NCBI GenBank assembly: GCA_902793845.1
Contig: CADBFE010000015.1
Location: 1-41,817, forward strand
Source: an uncultured Lachnospiraceae bacterium
Lineage (GTDB): Bacteria > Bacillota > Clostridia > Lachnospirales > Lachnospiraceae
Length of the DNA stretch: 41,817 nucleotides
Reading direction: 5' to 3'
Of this stretch, positions 8,637-17,573 are shown one piece after another. The notes under the pieces are model-generated. The model saw only the letters and a program-made list of their open reading frames with translations, did no database searches and was not told where the DNA came from. The position numbers and the translations under genes were made by a program. How positions within the stretch are numbered: the stretch's first letter is position 1; every line of letters begins with the position of its first letter.

Positions 8637-10987
8637 TAATTTACACCGCTTTCATTTTTCCAGCCAAATCCCAGTTGATACGGAGATGCCTGATTCTGCC
8701 TGAAATAGTAGCATACGAAATCATCATCTTCATAAAATGTATTAAGTTCACCGGGATAAAGTTTTTCAAATTCCATGCACCATCTGTATGCTCTTGATTC
8801 AATAACAGTCCTGATATCAAGATTTCCGTATGAAACGGAATCGACAACATATGACGAATAATGTATCCTTGCGAAATCATCGGATATTTCACTGCCGTTA
8901 ATACTGTTGCCAAGTGATGCATAATCTGAAATCAAATCATAATAACTTTTATTACCAAGCCAGCCGGGCCCGTCAAAGAAATGAATATTACTGTAATCAA
9001 GAGGTTTCTTCTCGATATAAATAAATACGTATTCCGTTGGCAGAGTATAATCATCTGACATTACTTCATTTGTAAATCCTACAAGTTCTTCATGATAACC
9101 GTGTGGCAGCACATCATAGAGTTCATCTACGGGAGAAACGATTGTATACGAATACTCAGGCAACTGTTTAATGATTGATCTTGTGACCATAACAGCCTCA
9201 TTGTATCTTTCCATATACATCATCAGATATCCGTGATATGAATTTGTTGCATACACTGTGCAACATACTGCCACTACACCGGCAATACCAACAAAAGCCA
9301 TAAGCTTCCCTTTGAAAAGAAACGCAATTAAACGGGCAAACATATCAAAAGGTATACATATGACGGCACATGATAAAATCCTAATCACAGCTGAAAGTCT
9401 GGGGGGATCAACAAGTGCAGGCAATCCAAACACTCTGGGTGAATACATGATCATAAATATCATGTAACTGAGCAGTACTCCCATATAGAGTTTAAAGTAA
9501 TACGGATCTGCTTTTTTCTTTCCTGCCTTTTCAAAAATCAGACTCACGATCATCATCACAAATGATACGGCAAAACATACCATACCCATGAGTATCATAA
9601 AGTCTGCCCTGTCTGTCCCGTAAAAGTCCCTGAATGAACTGTCATAAAAATCCGTCAGCACTTTGGGTCCGGCTATCGGGGCACTGCCCTTAACCAGGGT
9701 ATTTATATCCTGGTACTCCGTCATCATATTTAAAGCATAATTATCCTTCGGAGTATAGCTTTCCCCGCCATCATCCGGTCCTGTGCCGGAATCTTTTTCG
9801 TCACTATCTCCGTTCATTACATCAATGGCCCATCCTATGGAACCCTGGAACTGTATGCCTTCAAGTCTGGCAGCCAGCATCGGTACGACCGAAATGATAC
9901 ATGCCACTATCACACCAAGGACCAGTGCCGGAAAATTTTTCTTTTTAAATATGCTTAGGATTAATACCGGCACAAAACCCAGACATATAAAGAATGCCAT
10001 AATGGTCGCATAGAAATGAACCACGATGGTCACAGCTATGGCCATGGCAAAGATCATCAGGTCAAAATTGTTTCGAAGTATATCGGTTTTTTTCTGTCCC
10101 GAAACATATCCCTTTTTCAAAAATCTGATCAGAAATGCCCCTGTCAGAAACATTGCGGGAAATCCAAATTCCTGAGGCAGAGTCCACGTAAGTCTGGACA
10201 TTGCAACTACAGTATATATATTCATCGTATTAAATACGAGGAACATCGTGATTACGATGAGAGCCGTATACCTCTTTGCAAATATTTCTTTAAGCAGGAT
10301 ATATACAGACAGTAAAATCATCACACTGTTAATATGTCCCGTAAATAAGAGACAGCTATATACATCTATCCCTGTGACGACATGCATTAAAAATATAAAG
10401 CAGTGCATACCCTCAGGATAAATACCACCCGAGAAGATATTTCCCTCTGTCAGTCCGTATATCCATTTATTATGTACTGTAAGGTCGGGGGCGGGAAATG
10501 AATATGAATTAAATATGCCATATCCAAAATATACAGCCGCATAAGCAAGCAATATGATAAGGATCAGGTATTCCACACCATTTTCTTTTAATCTTCTCTT
10601 AAGTCCTGATAATAAATTTTGTCTTCTTTTCTTTAACTCCCTGCCTAATCGTCCGAATAAACTCCTTCGGCCGATTGTTCCCTTAAAGAAGCGTTCACTG
10701 GTCTCAATGATGTTTTTATTTTTAATGATCCCCTTAACGATCACATATAAAGGTATCCCGTAAAAGAAAATACAGATGATCAGAGGATGGAGTATATGAC
10801 AGAGGCCAAGGAAAAGCACAAAAGTATTTGCAATCAGCACCGACGAGACCATACAAAAAGAAAACTTCTCCGTGACAGATCCGCCTTTTAAAAATCTGCC
10901 AAATACAATCATGGGCCAGATGAAAACCACCAGAATATATGAAGCCAGCACGCCGGCATATTGTGATATCCAGTAAAGTAATGTCAA
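8636..10987 (-). CDS. Large polytopic membrane protein, GT-C or polymerase-like
   Basis: A 783-residue protein with roughly a dozen hydrophobic segments in residues 1-580 and a soluble extracytoplasmic-type tail (about 590-783). I do not recognise a named family with certainty. The loop FPAPDLTVHNKWIYGLTEGN followed by YPEGMH resembles the acidic first loop of GT-C glycosyltransferases that use polyprenyl-phosphate sugars. The neighbouring GT2 (dolichyl-phosphate-mannose-synthase-like) and DUF2304 genes could supply such a donor. An alternative is a Wzy-type polymerase. A low-complexity acidic stretch (GDSDEKDSGTGPDDGGES, about residue 400) sits in a loop. It lies between the DUF4832 gene (13-base gap) and the Stealth gene (one-base overlap), so it clearly belongs to the glycan operon. 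Confidence 0.7.
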   Translation of the reverse strand: MTLLYWISQYAGVLASYILVVFIWPMIVFGRFLKGGSVTEKFSFCMVSSVLIANTFVLFLGLCHILHPLIICIFFYGIPLYVIVKGIIKNKNIIETSERFFKGTIGRRSLFGRLGRELKKRRQNLLSGLKRRLKENGVEYLILIILLAYAAVYFGYGIFNSYSFPAPDLTVHNKWIYGLTEGNIFSGGIYPEGMHCFIFLMHVVTGIDVYSCLLFTGHINSVMILLSVYILLKEIFAKRYTALIVITMFLVFNTMNIYTVVAMSRLTWTLPQEFGFPAMFLTGAFLIRFLKKGYVSGQKKTDILRNNFDLMIFAMAIAVTIVVHFYATIMAFFICLGFVPVLILSIFKKKNFPALVLGVIVACIISVVPMLAARLEGIQFQGSIGWAIDVMNGDSDEKDSGTGPDDGGESYTPKDNYALNMMTEYQDINTLVKGSAPIAGPKVLTDFYDSSFRDFYGTDRADFMILMGMVCFAVSFVMMIVSLIFEKAGKKKADPYYFKLYMGVLLSYMIFMIMYSPRVFGLPALVDPPRLSAVIRILSCAVICIPFDMFARLIAFLFKGKLMAFVGIAGVVAVCCTVYATNSYHGYLMMYMERYNEAVMVTRSIIKQLPEYSYTIVSPVDELYDVLPHGYHEELVGFTNEVMSDDYTLPTEYVFIYIEKKPLDYSNIHFFDGPGWLGNKSYYDLISDYASLGNSINGSEISDDFARIHYSSYVVDSVSYGNLDIRTVIESRAYRWCMEFEKLYPGELNTFYEDDDFVCYYFRQNQASPYQLGFGWKNESGVN

Positions 10988-11000
10988 TTTGTTTTATTCC

Positions 11001-12278
11001 TTATCTGTAAAATTTGATTATTCCTGCTTTGTTTTCAGGATCAAGATTGGAAAATAATACCGGCCTGTTATCATCCCCTGTATATACGAATATATACAGA
11101 CCATATTCTCCTTTGCCTTTTGGCACTTCCATTACATGCTCAAATGTTTTGATATCCTCTCCCCTGCCGGATCCCATATCACACAGATTCCAGCCGGTAT
11201 CTTCTGTCAGTATTTTTTCTCCCTTTAAAATGATCCTGACTTTATTATTAATATAGACAGGTGCAAATCCGGTATTTTGAATCTTTAATGTTATCCGTAT
11301 TTGCCTTATGCCGTTTGAGGACTTTATCTCTTTTACCCTGCAGTCCCTGAGGACCAGTCTGTATCCGAGATGATCTTTTATATAATCAAGAAAACTCTCT
11401 TCTTTATGACTGCCCTGCAGAGTACACTTTTCTCTTTCCCATATGTCAAGAATATTTCTGTCATAGAGTCTGTTTAAATATGTGAGTCTCATACGGGTAA
11501 ACATATTTACGATATCCCGCTGACCCATTGTATTTACATATCCGTCGCCGTATACAGCCTCTCCGCCATTTGGAGCGTATCTGCATATCTTATTTTCGAA
11601 ATCAAGTTCCTCTTCTCTCTCAAAAGGGAGCCTGACATCATGTTCCTTATTGGCACCGGCGGGAGCAAATGTACCCATGTCGGTTTCCGATGAGAGTATC
11701 GCATCATCAAATAATCCAAGTTTCCTATCATATCCGCTTCCGCATAGGATTCTGTAATGGTACGGACATCTGACTGCCAGGTACATATCTTCCCCGGCAT
11801 ATTCTCTCATAATGCCATATATCTCTCTTAAGTGGATATCATCTGTGTATCTCGATCCATGCATCTCTCCCCAGTTTCCGATAAAAAGTCCCTGAATCAT
11901 AAATACATTTTTTTCTTTAAACAAGTTACATAATTTTGCTGCATGCCTTTTTAACAGTTCAAAATCAGACGGTTCAAAAAGCAATGCCTGACCTTTACTG
12001 TCATATACAGGCCTTACAATGATGTCTTTTTTGTTTTCCTTAAAAAAATCAATAATGCGTCCCGTTTCTGTGAGGATATCTGACGGGATCTCATCATTTC
12101 TGTATCTGCCTATATTTATGACGAGCAATATGAGGCTCTCTTCATCTACCATACATCCGGCAGCTTCTTCATATGACCACTCTTCTCCGCCGTTGTAATA
12201 AAATATCTGGAGCATGCCCCTGCCGGGATTGGTCAGCGTTTTTTTACATTGAACTGTTTTTTCTTTTTTATAAATCAT
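11001..12278 (-). CDS. DUF4874/DUF4832 glycosidase-like protein
   Basis: A 425-residue protein that starts with NPGRGMLQIFYYNG, the opening typical of DUF4874/DUF4832 proteins, which have a TIM-barrel glycoside-hydrolase-like fold followed by a beta-sandwich. Recognisable blocks are FIQGLFIGNWGEMHGSRY-like sequence near residue 130, ILSSETDMGTF and YVNTMGQRD. The beta-sandwich is about 300-425. The short N-terminus (MIYKKEKTVQCKK) has no signal peptide, whereas many relatives are secreted, so this copy may act inside the cell. Placed between a GT2 gene (10-base gap) and the large membrane protein, it may trim or modify the glycan. Enzyme activity of the family is not something I can confirm. 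Confidence 0.75.
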   Translation of the reverse strand: MIYKKEKTVQCKKTLTNPGRGMLQIFYYNGGEEWSYEEAAGCMVDEESLILLVINIGRYRNDEIPSDILTETGRIIDFFKENKKDIIVRPVYDSKGQALLFEPSDFELLKRHAAKLCNLFKEKNVFMIQGLFIGNWGEMHGSRYTDDIHLREIYGIMREYAGEDMYLAVRCPYHYRILCGSGYDRKLGLFDDAILSSETDMGTFAPAGANKEHDVRLPFEREEELDFENKICRYAPNGGEAVYGDGYVNTMGQRDIVNMFTRMRLTYLNRLYDRNILDIWEREKCTLQGSHKEESFLDYIKDHLGYRLVLRDCRVKEIKSSNGIRQIRITLKIQNTGFAPVYINNKVRIILKGEKILTEDTGWNLCDMGSGRGEDIKTFEHVMEVPKGKGEYGLYIFVYTGDDNRPVLFSNLDPENKAGIIKFYR

Positions 12279-12288
12279 CGACTGGCAA

Positions 12289-13044
12289 TTACTTCCTGAT
12301 TCCGAATATCTTTATCCTCATCCACACTGCGCACATGGAAAAAAACATGCGGAACATATATATAATCGGTTTAAATCCGGAATGCATACTGATTCCTTCT
12401 GTACGAAAGTGCATTACAGCCGGGATTTCGACTACTTTGAATCCCAGGAGCAGCATCTGCATTATCATGTTGGCATCAGGATATTTATCATCAAAATTTT
12501 TATATCCGGAATAAAATGTAAAAGCCTCCCTTGATAATCCCTGAAGTCCTGTTGTCGGATCGTAAATCCTTTTACCTGTTCCAAGATAAAGCATGGACCT
12601 GAAGATCTCATAAGCAATCTTTTTTACGACAGATGTTTTAAATGTTCTGTGTCCCTTCATAAACCTTGAGCCAAGAACTATGTCGGGTTTCCTGCCATCC
12701 TCTCCCTCGCTTTCAAGTGTTTTCATTATTTCAGGTATATTGCATACATCATGCTGACCATCCGCATCCATCTGGATCACATATCTGTATCCTTTTTCTG
12801 TGGCATACTTATAGCCTGCCCACAGTCCGTTACCATATCCGAGATTAAAAATATTTGTGATCATTTTGCATCCGAAGCTTCTTACAACATCTCCTGTTTT
12901 GTCAGTCGATGCATCATTTATCACAAGTATATCTGCTTTATCTCCGTCTATGGTTTCCTTTAATTCAGACAGGACTTTTCCAATATTTTTTTCTTCATTG
13001 TATGCAGGGATGATTATGAGCACGTCCCGTTTTTTTTCACTCAT
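12289..13044 (-). CDS. GT2 glycosyltransferase, dolichyl-phosphate-mannose-synthase-like
   Basis: A 251-residue GT2 (GT-A fold) enzyme with IIPAYNEEKNIGKVL at the N-terminus, VINDASTDKT, and the metal-binding QMDADGQHD motif. The length and lack of strong membrane helices fit polyprenyl-phosphate glycosyltransferases of the DPM1 type; only a short hydrophobic/basic tail (YMFRMFFSMCAVWMRIKIF) is present. It probably moves a sugar from a nucleotide donor to undecaprenyl phosphate. The downstream GT-C-like membrane protein could then use that lipid-linked sugar. It is tightly coupled to the GT4 gene upstream (1-base gap) and follows DUF2304 two genes earlier, a family often paired with such GT2 enzymes. 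The acceptor assignment is inference. Confidence 0.88.
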   Translation of the reverse strand: MSEKKRDVLIIIPAYNEEKNIGKVLSELKETIDGDKADILVINDASTDKTGDVVRSFGCKMITNIFNLGYGNGLWAGYKYATEKGYRYVIQMDADGQHDVCNIPEIMKTLESEGEDGRKPDIVLGSRFMKGHRTFKTSVVKKIAYEIFRSMLYLGTGKRIYDPTTGLQGLSREAFTFYSGYKNFDDKYPDANMIMQMLLLGFKVVEIPAVMHFRTEGISMHSGFKPIIYMFRMFFSMCAVWMRIKIFGIRK

Positions 13045-13045
13045 T

Positions 13046-14257
13046 TCAGACCTCCGTGTCTTTTAAAAGAGCATACAACTGCTCTGTATCGCCGCCGCTG
13101 CAGGTACATGCGGCTGCATTTGATGATATCTTTTTTCTCAGGGTATCATCTTCAAGTAACATCTTTATTTTTTCCGATATACTTACGCATTCAAGCTGTG
13201 TCAATATGCCGTCTGTTCCGTCTTTTGTCTGTTCCCTGTTGCCGCTGCAGTCTGATAATATCCTTGGCATTCCGAGTATCCCGGCTTCCTGTACTGCAAT
13301 ACTCTTACCCTCAAAGCTGCTGCAGTGAACATATATATCGGCCTCTTTCATATACGGGTATGGATTTTCCTTTATACCCATCAGGATGAAATCTTTCTCA
13401 AGGCCTTTCTTTTTAATATAATTCTCAAGGATGGTACGTCTGTCCCCTTCTCCGAGAACATACCATCTGGCCTTTATACCGTCCTTTTTAAGTATCTCCA
13501 TTGCATCCACAGATACCTCAAAAGATTTCTGAGCCGTCAGTCGTCCCACCGACAATATCCTTGCTCCGTCATATCCGTCGTCAAACCCCTTTCCTTCAAG
13601 GGCTTTTTTCTTTATTTCATACGGATCGATCATGTTATGAAATACTTCTGTTTTGTCTGAAAGCTCAGGATAGACTTTTATAAAACTGTCTTTTACTTCA
13701 TCCGATACGGTAAATATTTTATCGAATCTGTTATAGCAGGCTTTATCAAGCTGCCTTGTATATCCTGCCTTTTCATAATCCACATGAACGAATGCCGCTT
13801 TATGTCTTGCTTTTACATGATCTGCCACGTAATATGTGGATCCGCCTTCTATATAGGCTACAGCCAGATCAAATTGTGTATCAAACACTTCTGCGCCGTC
13901 TGACAAAACTCTCCATAACAGTTTATCCGGCATTATCCTCTTATTTTTGAGCATTGTCATACATGCCCGAAACATATAAGGTAATTTTGTTATTATCTGC
14001 CCTTTGTCAAATAAACTTTTGACACATGTCTTTGTAAGATTTGCCCGTCCCTTTTTTTCAAGAACCGATGTTGTGTCAAAATCTCTGTTTAACAGCTTCA
14101 CGCCTTTTGGAAGCGATGATATTAATTCACCCTGATTAGTTAAAACAAATAAAGAGATTTCATATTCTGTCTTATCGGTTTTTCTTAGGAGTTCGATAAG
14201 GGCTTTCTCAGCTCCTGCCGTTCCCATTGTATTTATGACAAAAAGAATTTTTTTCAT
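13046..14257 (-). CDS. GT4-family glycosyltransferase
   Basis: A 403-residue GT-B fold glycosyltransferase. The N-terminal domain opens with the typical KKILFVINTMGTAGAEKALIELL. The C-terminal donor-binding domain has LSVGRLTAQKSFE, WYVLGEGDRR, IYVHCSSFEGKSIAVQEAGILGMP and SDCSGNREQ, the family's E-x7-E-type region. The start overlaps the end of the DUF2304 gene by 4 bases. A retaining glycosyltransferase working at the cytoplasmic face on a lipid-linked or polymeric glycan is expected; donor and acceptor are unknown. It is distinct from PelF in the same operon, so the operon carries at least two GT4-type enzymes. Confidence 0.9.
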   Translation of the reverse strand: MKKILFVINTMGTAGAEKALIELLRKTDKTEYEISLFVLTNQGELISSLPKGVKLLNRDFDTTSVLEKKGRANLTKTCVKSLFDKGQIITKLPYMFRACMTMLKNKRIMPDKLLWRVLSDGAEVFDTQFDLAVAYIEGGSTYYVADHVKARHKAAFVHVDYEKAGYTRQLDKACYNRFDKIFTVSDEVKDSFIKVYPELSDKTEVFHNMIDPYEIKKKALEGKGFDDGYDGARILSVGRLTAQKSFEVSVDAMEILKKDGIKARWYVLGEGDRRTILENYIKKKGLEKDFILMGIKENPYPYMKEADIYVHCSSFEGKSIAVQEAGILGMPRILSDCSGNREQTKDGTDGILTQLECVSISEKIKMLLEDDTLRKKISSNAAACTCSGGDTEQLYALLKDTEV

Positions 14258-14667
14258 TTTGAACTGTCATCCGGTATTGTTTCTGCTTTCCTGTCCGAAA
14301 TCTTTTCTTTTAATTCTTCTATTTCCTTTTGCTGTTCATCCAGTTCACCCTTCAATAGTGATATCTGTATGGCCATCTCATTTGATTTACGCATATGTTC
14401 GGATACGATCACACTCAGCGTGAAGAGTACAAACAATACTCCAAACAGTATGATGACTGCCAGCACAAGACCGGTAACACTTATATATTTGTTCCATCCG
14501 ACAGGGCGAAGGAGTATTCCCGCAAGTATTATTACAAGTGATGTGATACCCCAGATAAGGCATATCGCTTCGTTGATCCTTCTCTTTGCAAGAGAACTGA
14601 ATGTCAGGATCAGAAATAAAAATCCAATAAATACAAATAATATCTGTAATGCAAGACCCGGTATCAT
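14254..14667 (-). CDS. DUF2304 small membrane protein
   Basis: A 137-residue protein with three hydrophobic helices (about residues 3-25, 33-55, 62-90) and a charged coiled-coil tail (about 100-137, LLKGELDEQQKEIEELKEKI). This layout and the segment SLAKRRINEAICLIWGI fit the DUF2304 family, which commonly accompanies GT2 polyprenyl-phosphate glycosyltransferases and is thought to help handle the lipid-linked sugar. Here it sits between pelG (3-base gap) and the GT4 gene (4-base overlap), with the GT2 two genes further on. The function is inferred from context. Confidence 0.8.
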   Translation of the reverse strand: MIPGLALQILFVFIGFLFLILTFSSLAKRRINEAICLIWGITSLVIILAGILLRPVGWNKYISVTGLVLAVIILFGVLFVLFTLSVIVSEHMRKSNEMAIQISLLKGELDEQQKEIEELKEKISDRKAETIPDDSSK

Positions 14668-14670
14668 GCT

Positions 14671-16123
14671 TTATCTCCTTTTTTTGTTTTTATCATATAC
14701 CTTATTTGACGGCTTTTCTCCCGTTGCCATTTTTAACAGATTGCCTTTACAGAATATATGCACATCAAGAGTCTGTTCCATCTTCATAAGGCGCATATAG
14801 GCTACCGAGAATCCCACAAATGCTCCGATAAAAAGTCCAATACCGTACCATATGACAGGAAGCTTTGTGGCAATCACACTGCACGCATATGTAAGGGCAG
14901 CAAAGCAAAATGATGTGAGCAATGCTCCCTTCTGATCGTTGAAATAATATAAAAATATGATTGCCGAATACATGATAAACAATACGAAATATCCGGCTGT
15001 CAGACAGGGATAGATCATGAGTACCATTACCGCCCATTCCGAGCCATGGCAGTATAAACATACATAAGAAAAACAATACGATCGAGATGATAAACTGGAT
15101 ACGTACAATATTCATCAGCTCATCGGTAAGCTGTTCAAACATTCTCGCTTTTGAATTTCTGATATCCATACCCCTACCACCGATGACTGCCTCGGAATAG
15201 TTTTTGTATTTATCATGAAATTCCATCTCGACACGGGATATAAATATTACGCTGGCAGTAATGTTGGTAAACATTGCCAGGCACGTCGCCATATCATATA
15301 CCGGCGCACATACAAATGAATCAACCACAGTAAGCTTTAGATGGGTATTCCAGAATACAAAGTTGTGGACATACATTCCGAGGGTATACAGGAAATTGGT
15401 CAGTACCAGTCTCCAGTTTTTTCTGTAATAGCCAAAAACCGCCCTGTAATTACCGCTGCTGACTCTGAAATAACTGCGTATAAGAGCATATTCAAGACTG
15501 CCTATCACAATAAATCCTGCCACCAGGCTAAGCAGCATTGCATAGCACGTGTCAAGGCCGGTGAGTTTAACAAGTATCCATGACATTAAAACGCTGACTG
15601 TCATACCGACAAGGAAGAATAAAGATATTTTCTTGTAATCCTTGCATATTGACAGATAGAGCATTGAATAAAATACAAACACAAGGCCCATATATCCAAA
15701 GAATCCAGTTGCCACATAATAAATTGGCACAAGCCCTGTTTTATATTCATGAATACAAAACAGTACTCCCGGTATTACGCCAAAGATCAGATTCATGATA
15801 AGTCCCAGGTAATAACACGGCAGAATGTCATCATATTTCTCTTCATAAATAATATCTGAGAGATATTTTGACAGGACAGCATTAAACGGTGATGCCGTAA
15901 GCATCGCAAAAATAAAGATGTAGAGCACCGTACTGGAATACAGTTCCCTGTCAGAATAGGAAATCCTGTTTACCCCAAGCAGGTACTGCATCAGTAAAAC
16001 AGCTCCTATTACGAGAAACATTGGCGCTATAGTGATGACAACGCTGTATCCCGCACCGATCACATCAGTTACAAGAGTGTTTTTCCCATATATTTTTTTT
16101 AGCTTTACTCCGATTCCGGCCAT
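14671..16123 (-). CDS. pelG: PelG-like polysaccharide transporter, frameshifted near the 3' end
   Basis: PelG is the polytopic MOP-superfamily membrane protein of the Pel complex, working with PelD, PelE and PelF in synthesis and export. The N-terminal 360 residues match in layout: GIGVKLKKIYGKNTLVTDVIGAGYSVVITIAPM, a dozen helices, and the central loop RVEMEFHDKYKNYSEAV. After PWLGMGG (about residue 366) the frame turns into non-family sequence ending at 14765. The family-like C-terminus (MIYPCLTAGYFVLF, FLYYFNDQKGALL, GIGLFIGAFVGFSVAYMRL) continues in another frame to the stop at 14671. The total of 1453 bases is one more than a multiple of three. One extra base in the TAA of GGCGGTAATGG (15026-15029) explains it. 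The intact protein would be about 483 residues. Either the gene is damaged, or this is an assembly error. Confidence 0.85.
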
Positions 16124-16130
16124 ATCCTAT

Positions 16131-17546
16131 TTATTCATCCCACATAGTATTGTCATACAGTAATCTGTATTTTTCTCTCATCTGATCAAGTCTGTAATAT
16201 TTATTTACCCTTGCGAATCCGGTCTCTCCCATACTGTTTCGAAGCTGCTCATCTTCCGCGAGTTTTACTATCGCATCTGACAGCTCCTGGACATTCATGA
16301 TATGGGTGAGTATACCCGATTCTCCGAGTTTATCATCTTTTTCACCATATATCAGTTCCCGGCAGTTACCTACATCGGTCGCTATTACCGGTTTATGCGC
16401 TGCATAGCTTTCGAGTATGGATAATGGCTGACCCTCGGATATACTTGTCAGCAAAGTAAAATCCATACGACCCAGGTAATCCTTTACATTGATCCTGCCT
16501 GTAAATTCGACGTCCTTTAAGCCAAGCATTTCCACAAGCTGTACACATTCCGATGCATATTCCTCATCTTCATCAAGAGGTCCCATTATCCACAGTTTTA
16601 ACGACGGTACTTTTTCCTTTGCAAATGCAAATGATCTGATCATCGTCTTTACATCCTTTATGGGAGTGACTCTGAGTACAGCTCCGACATTTATATATCC
16701 TTCATCCTCGGGCCCTTTACCTGATATACCCCAAAATGAATCCACATCTATTCCGTTTGGTGTGATACTTGTTTTTTCAATACTGCATCCCAGTTCTGTC
16801 TGGAGTTCTCTTGCATGACCGTAAAGGGCTGTTACCTTATCAGCATTATCATATGCAACCTTTGACATTTTTCTGAACTGCTCTATCCAGATATTTTTAT
16901 AAACACCGGAAACCCATGATGCTTTCAGTATTTCCTCTTCACGTTCTCTTGTATATATACCGTGCTCCGATATGATCAGTTTACAGCCGTATTTATGCTT
17001 TGCCATACTGCCTAGTACTCCCGCGTATCCCGTAGCCACGCAGTGATAAATGTCAGCTTTAGGCAGATCTGTCTTCATCATTAAAAAGAGGGGCAGATAT
17101 ATGGATCTCATGGTCCAGAGGAAATCGGAAAATGGTATCTGGGAATACCTTCTGTCATATACCTCCTCTGTTATCCGCAGAAAATCTTCTCCCATCAGAA
17201 GATCGTCTACAGAAAACCGTTTTTTTATAAAGAGATCAAAAAGCACATCCCATTCGATATCTTCTCCGAGGATCATGCTCCTCATGCTCTTATACTGCTT
17301 TCTGTCAAGTTTTATCTTGCGGTTTTTCTTATCTTCCCAGCAGTAATCTTCAAGATATGCCTCATAAACAGCCTCTACATTTGACGGAAGCTCATATTTA
17401 AATTTTCCGCTCTGTGAACGGTCGGATATAATTGCAAGCACGATAAAATCAATATCATTAAATGTTTTTATCATACTGTTTATCCAGCCGGACACGCCTC
17501 CGACCACATACGGATAGCAGCCCTCGGCAACTATACAAACTTTCAT
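16131..17546 (-). CDS. pelF: PelF-like GT4 glycosyltransferase
   Basis: A 471-residue GT-B glycosyltransferase of the PelF type, the UDP-sugar-using polymerase-like enzyme of the Pel exopolysaccharide. Marks of the family are the start KVCIVAEGCYPYVVGGVSGW, IISEHGIYTREREEEI, ITPNGIDVDSFW, RVTPIKDVKTMIRSF, WIMGPLDEDEEYASEC and SISEGQPLSILESYAAHKPVIATDVG. The length is close to Pseudomonas PelF. A good Shine-Dalgarno (ACAGGAG) precedes the ATG. It lies between the DUF2194/PelA-like gene and pelG (7-base gap), as in Gram-positive Pel clusters. It probably polymerises an N-acetylhexosamine-rich chain at the inner face of the membrane. The family call is secure; the sugar is not shown by the sequence. 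Confidence 0.93.
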   Translation of the reverse strand: MKVCIVAEGCYPYVVGGVSGWINSMIKTFNDIDFIVLAIISDRSQSGKFKYELPSNVEAVYEAYLEDYCWEDKKNRKIKLDRKQYKSMRSMILGEDIEWDVLFDLFIKKRFSVDDLLMGEDFLRITEEVYDRRYSQIPFSDFLWTMRSIYLPLFLMMKTDLPKADIYHCVATGYAGVLGSMAKHKYGCKLIISEHGIYTREREEEILKASWVSGVYKNIWIEQFRKMSKVAYDNADKVTALYGHARELQTELGCSIEKTSITPNGIDVDSFWGISGKGPEDEGYINVGAVLRVTPIKDVKTMIRSFAFAKEKVPSLKLWIMGPLDEDEEYASECVQLVEMLGLKDVEFTGRINVKDYLGRMDFTLLTSISEGQPLSILESYAAHKPVIATDVGNCRELIYGEKDDKLGESGILTHIMNVQELSDAIVKLAEDEQLRNSMGETGFARVNKYYRLDQMREKYRLLYDNTMWDE

Positions 17547-17573
17547 TTAGTCTCCTGTTTTATTTCTGTCCGT

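Noticed and set aside
14671..15108. A 145-residue open frame that could be a separate small membrane protein
   Set aside because: Its first part is the antiparallel overlap of the pelG frame and reads unlike any protein; from MIYPCL on it is the PelG C-terminus displaced by the one-base shift.
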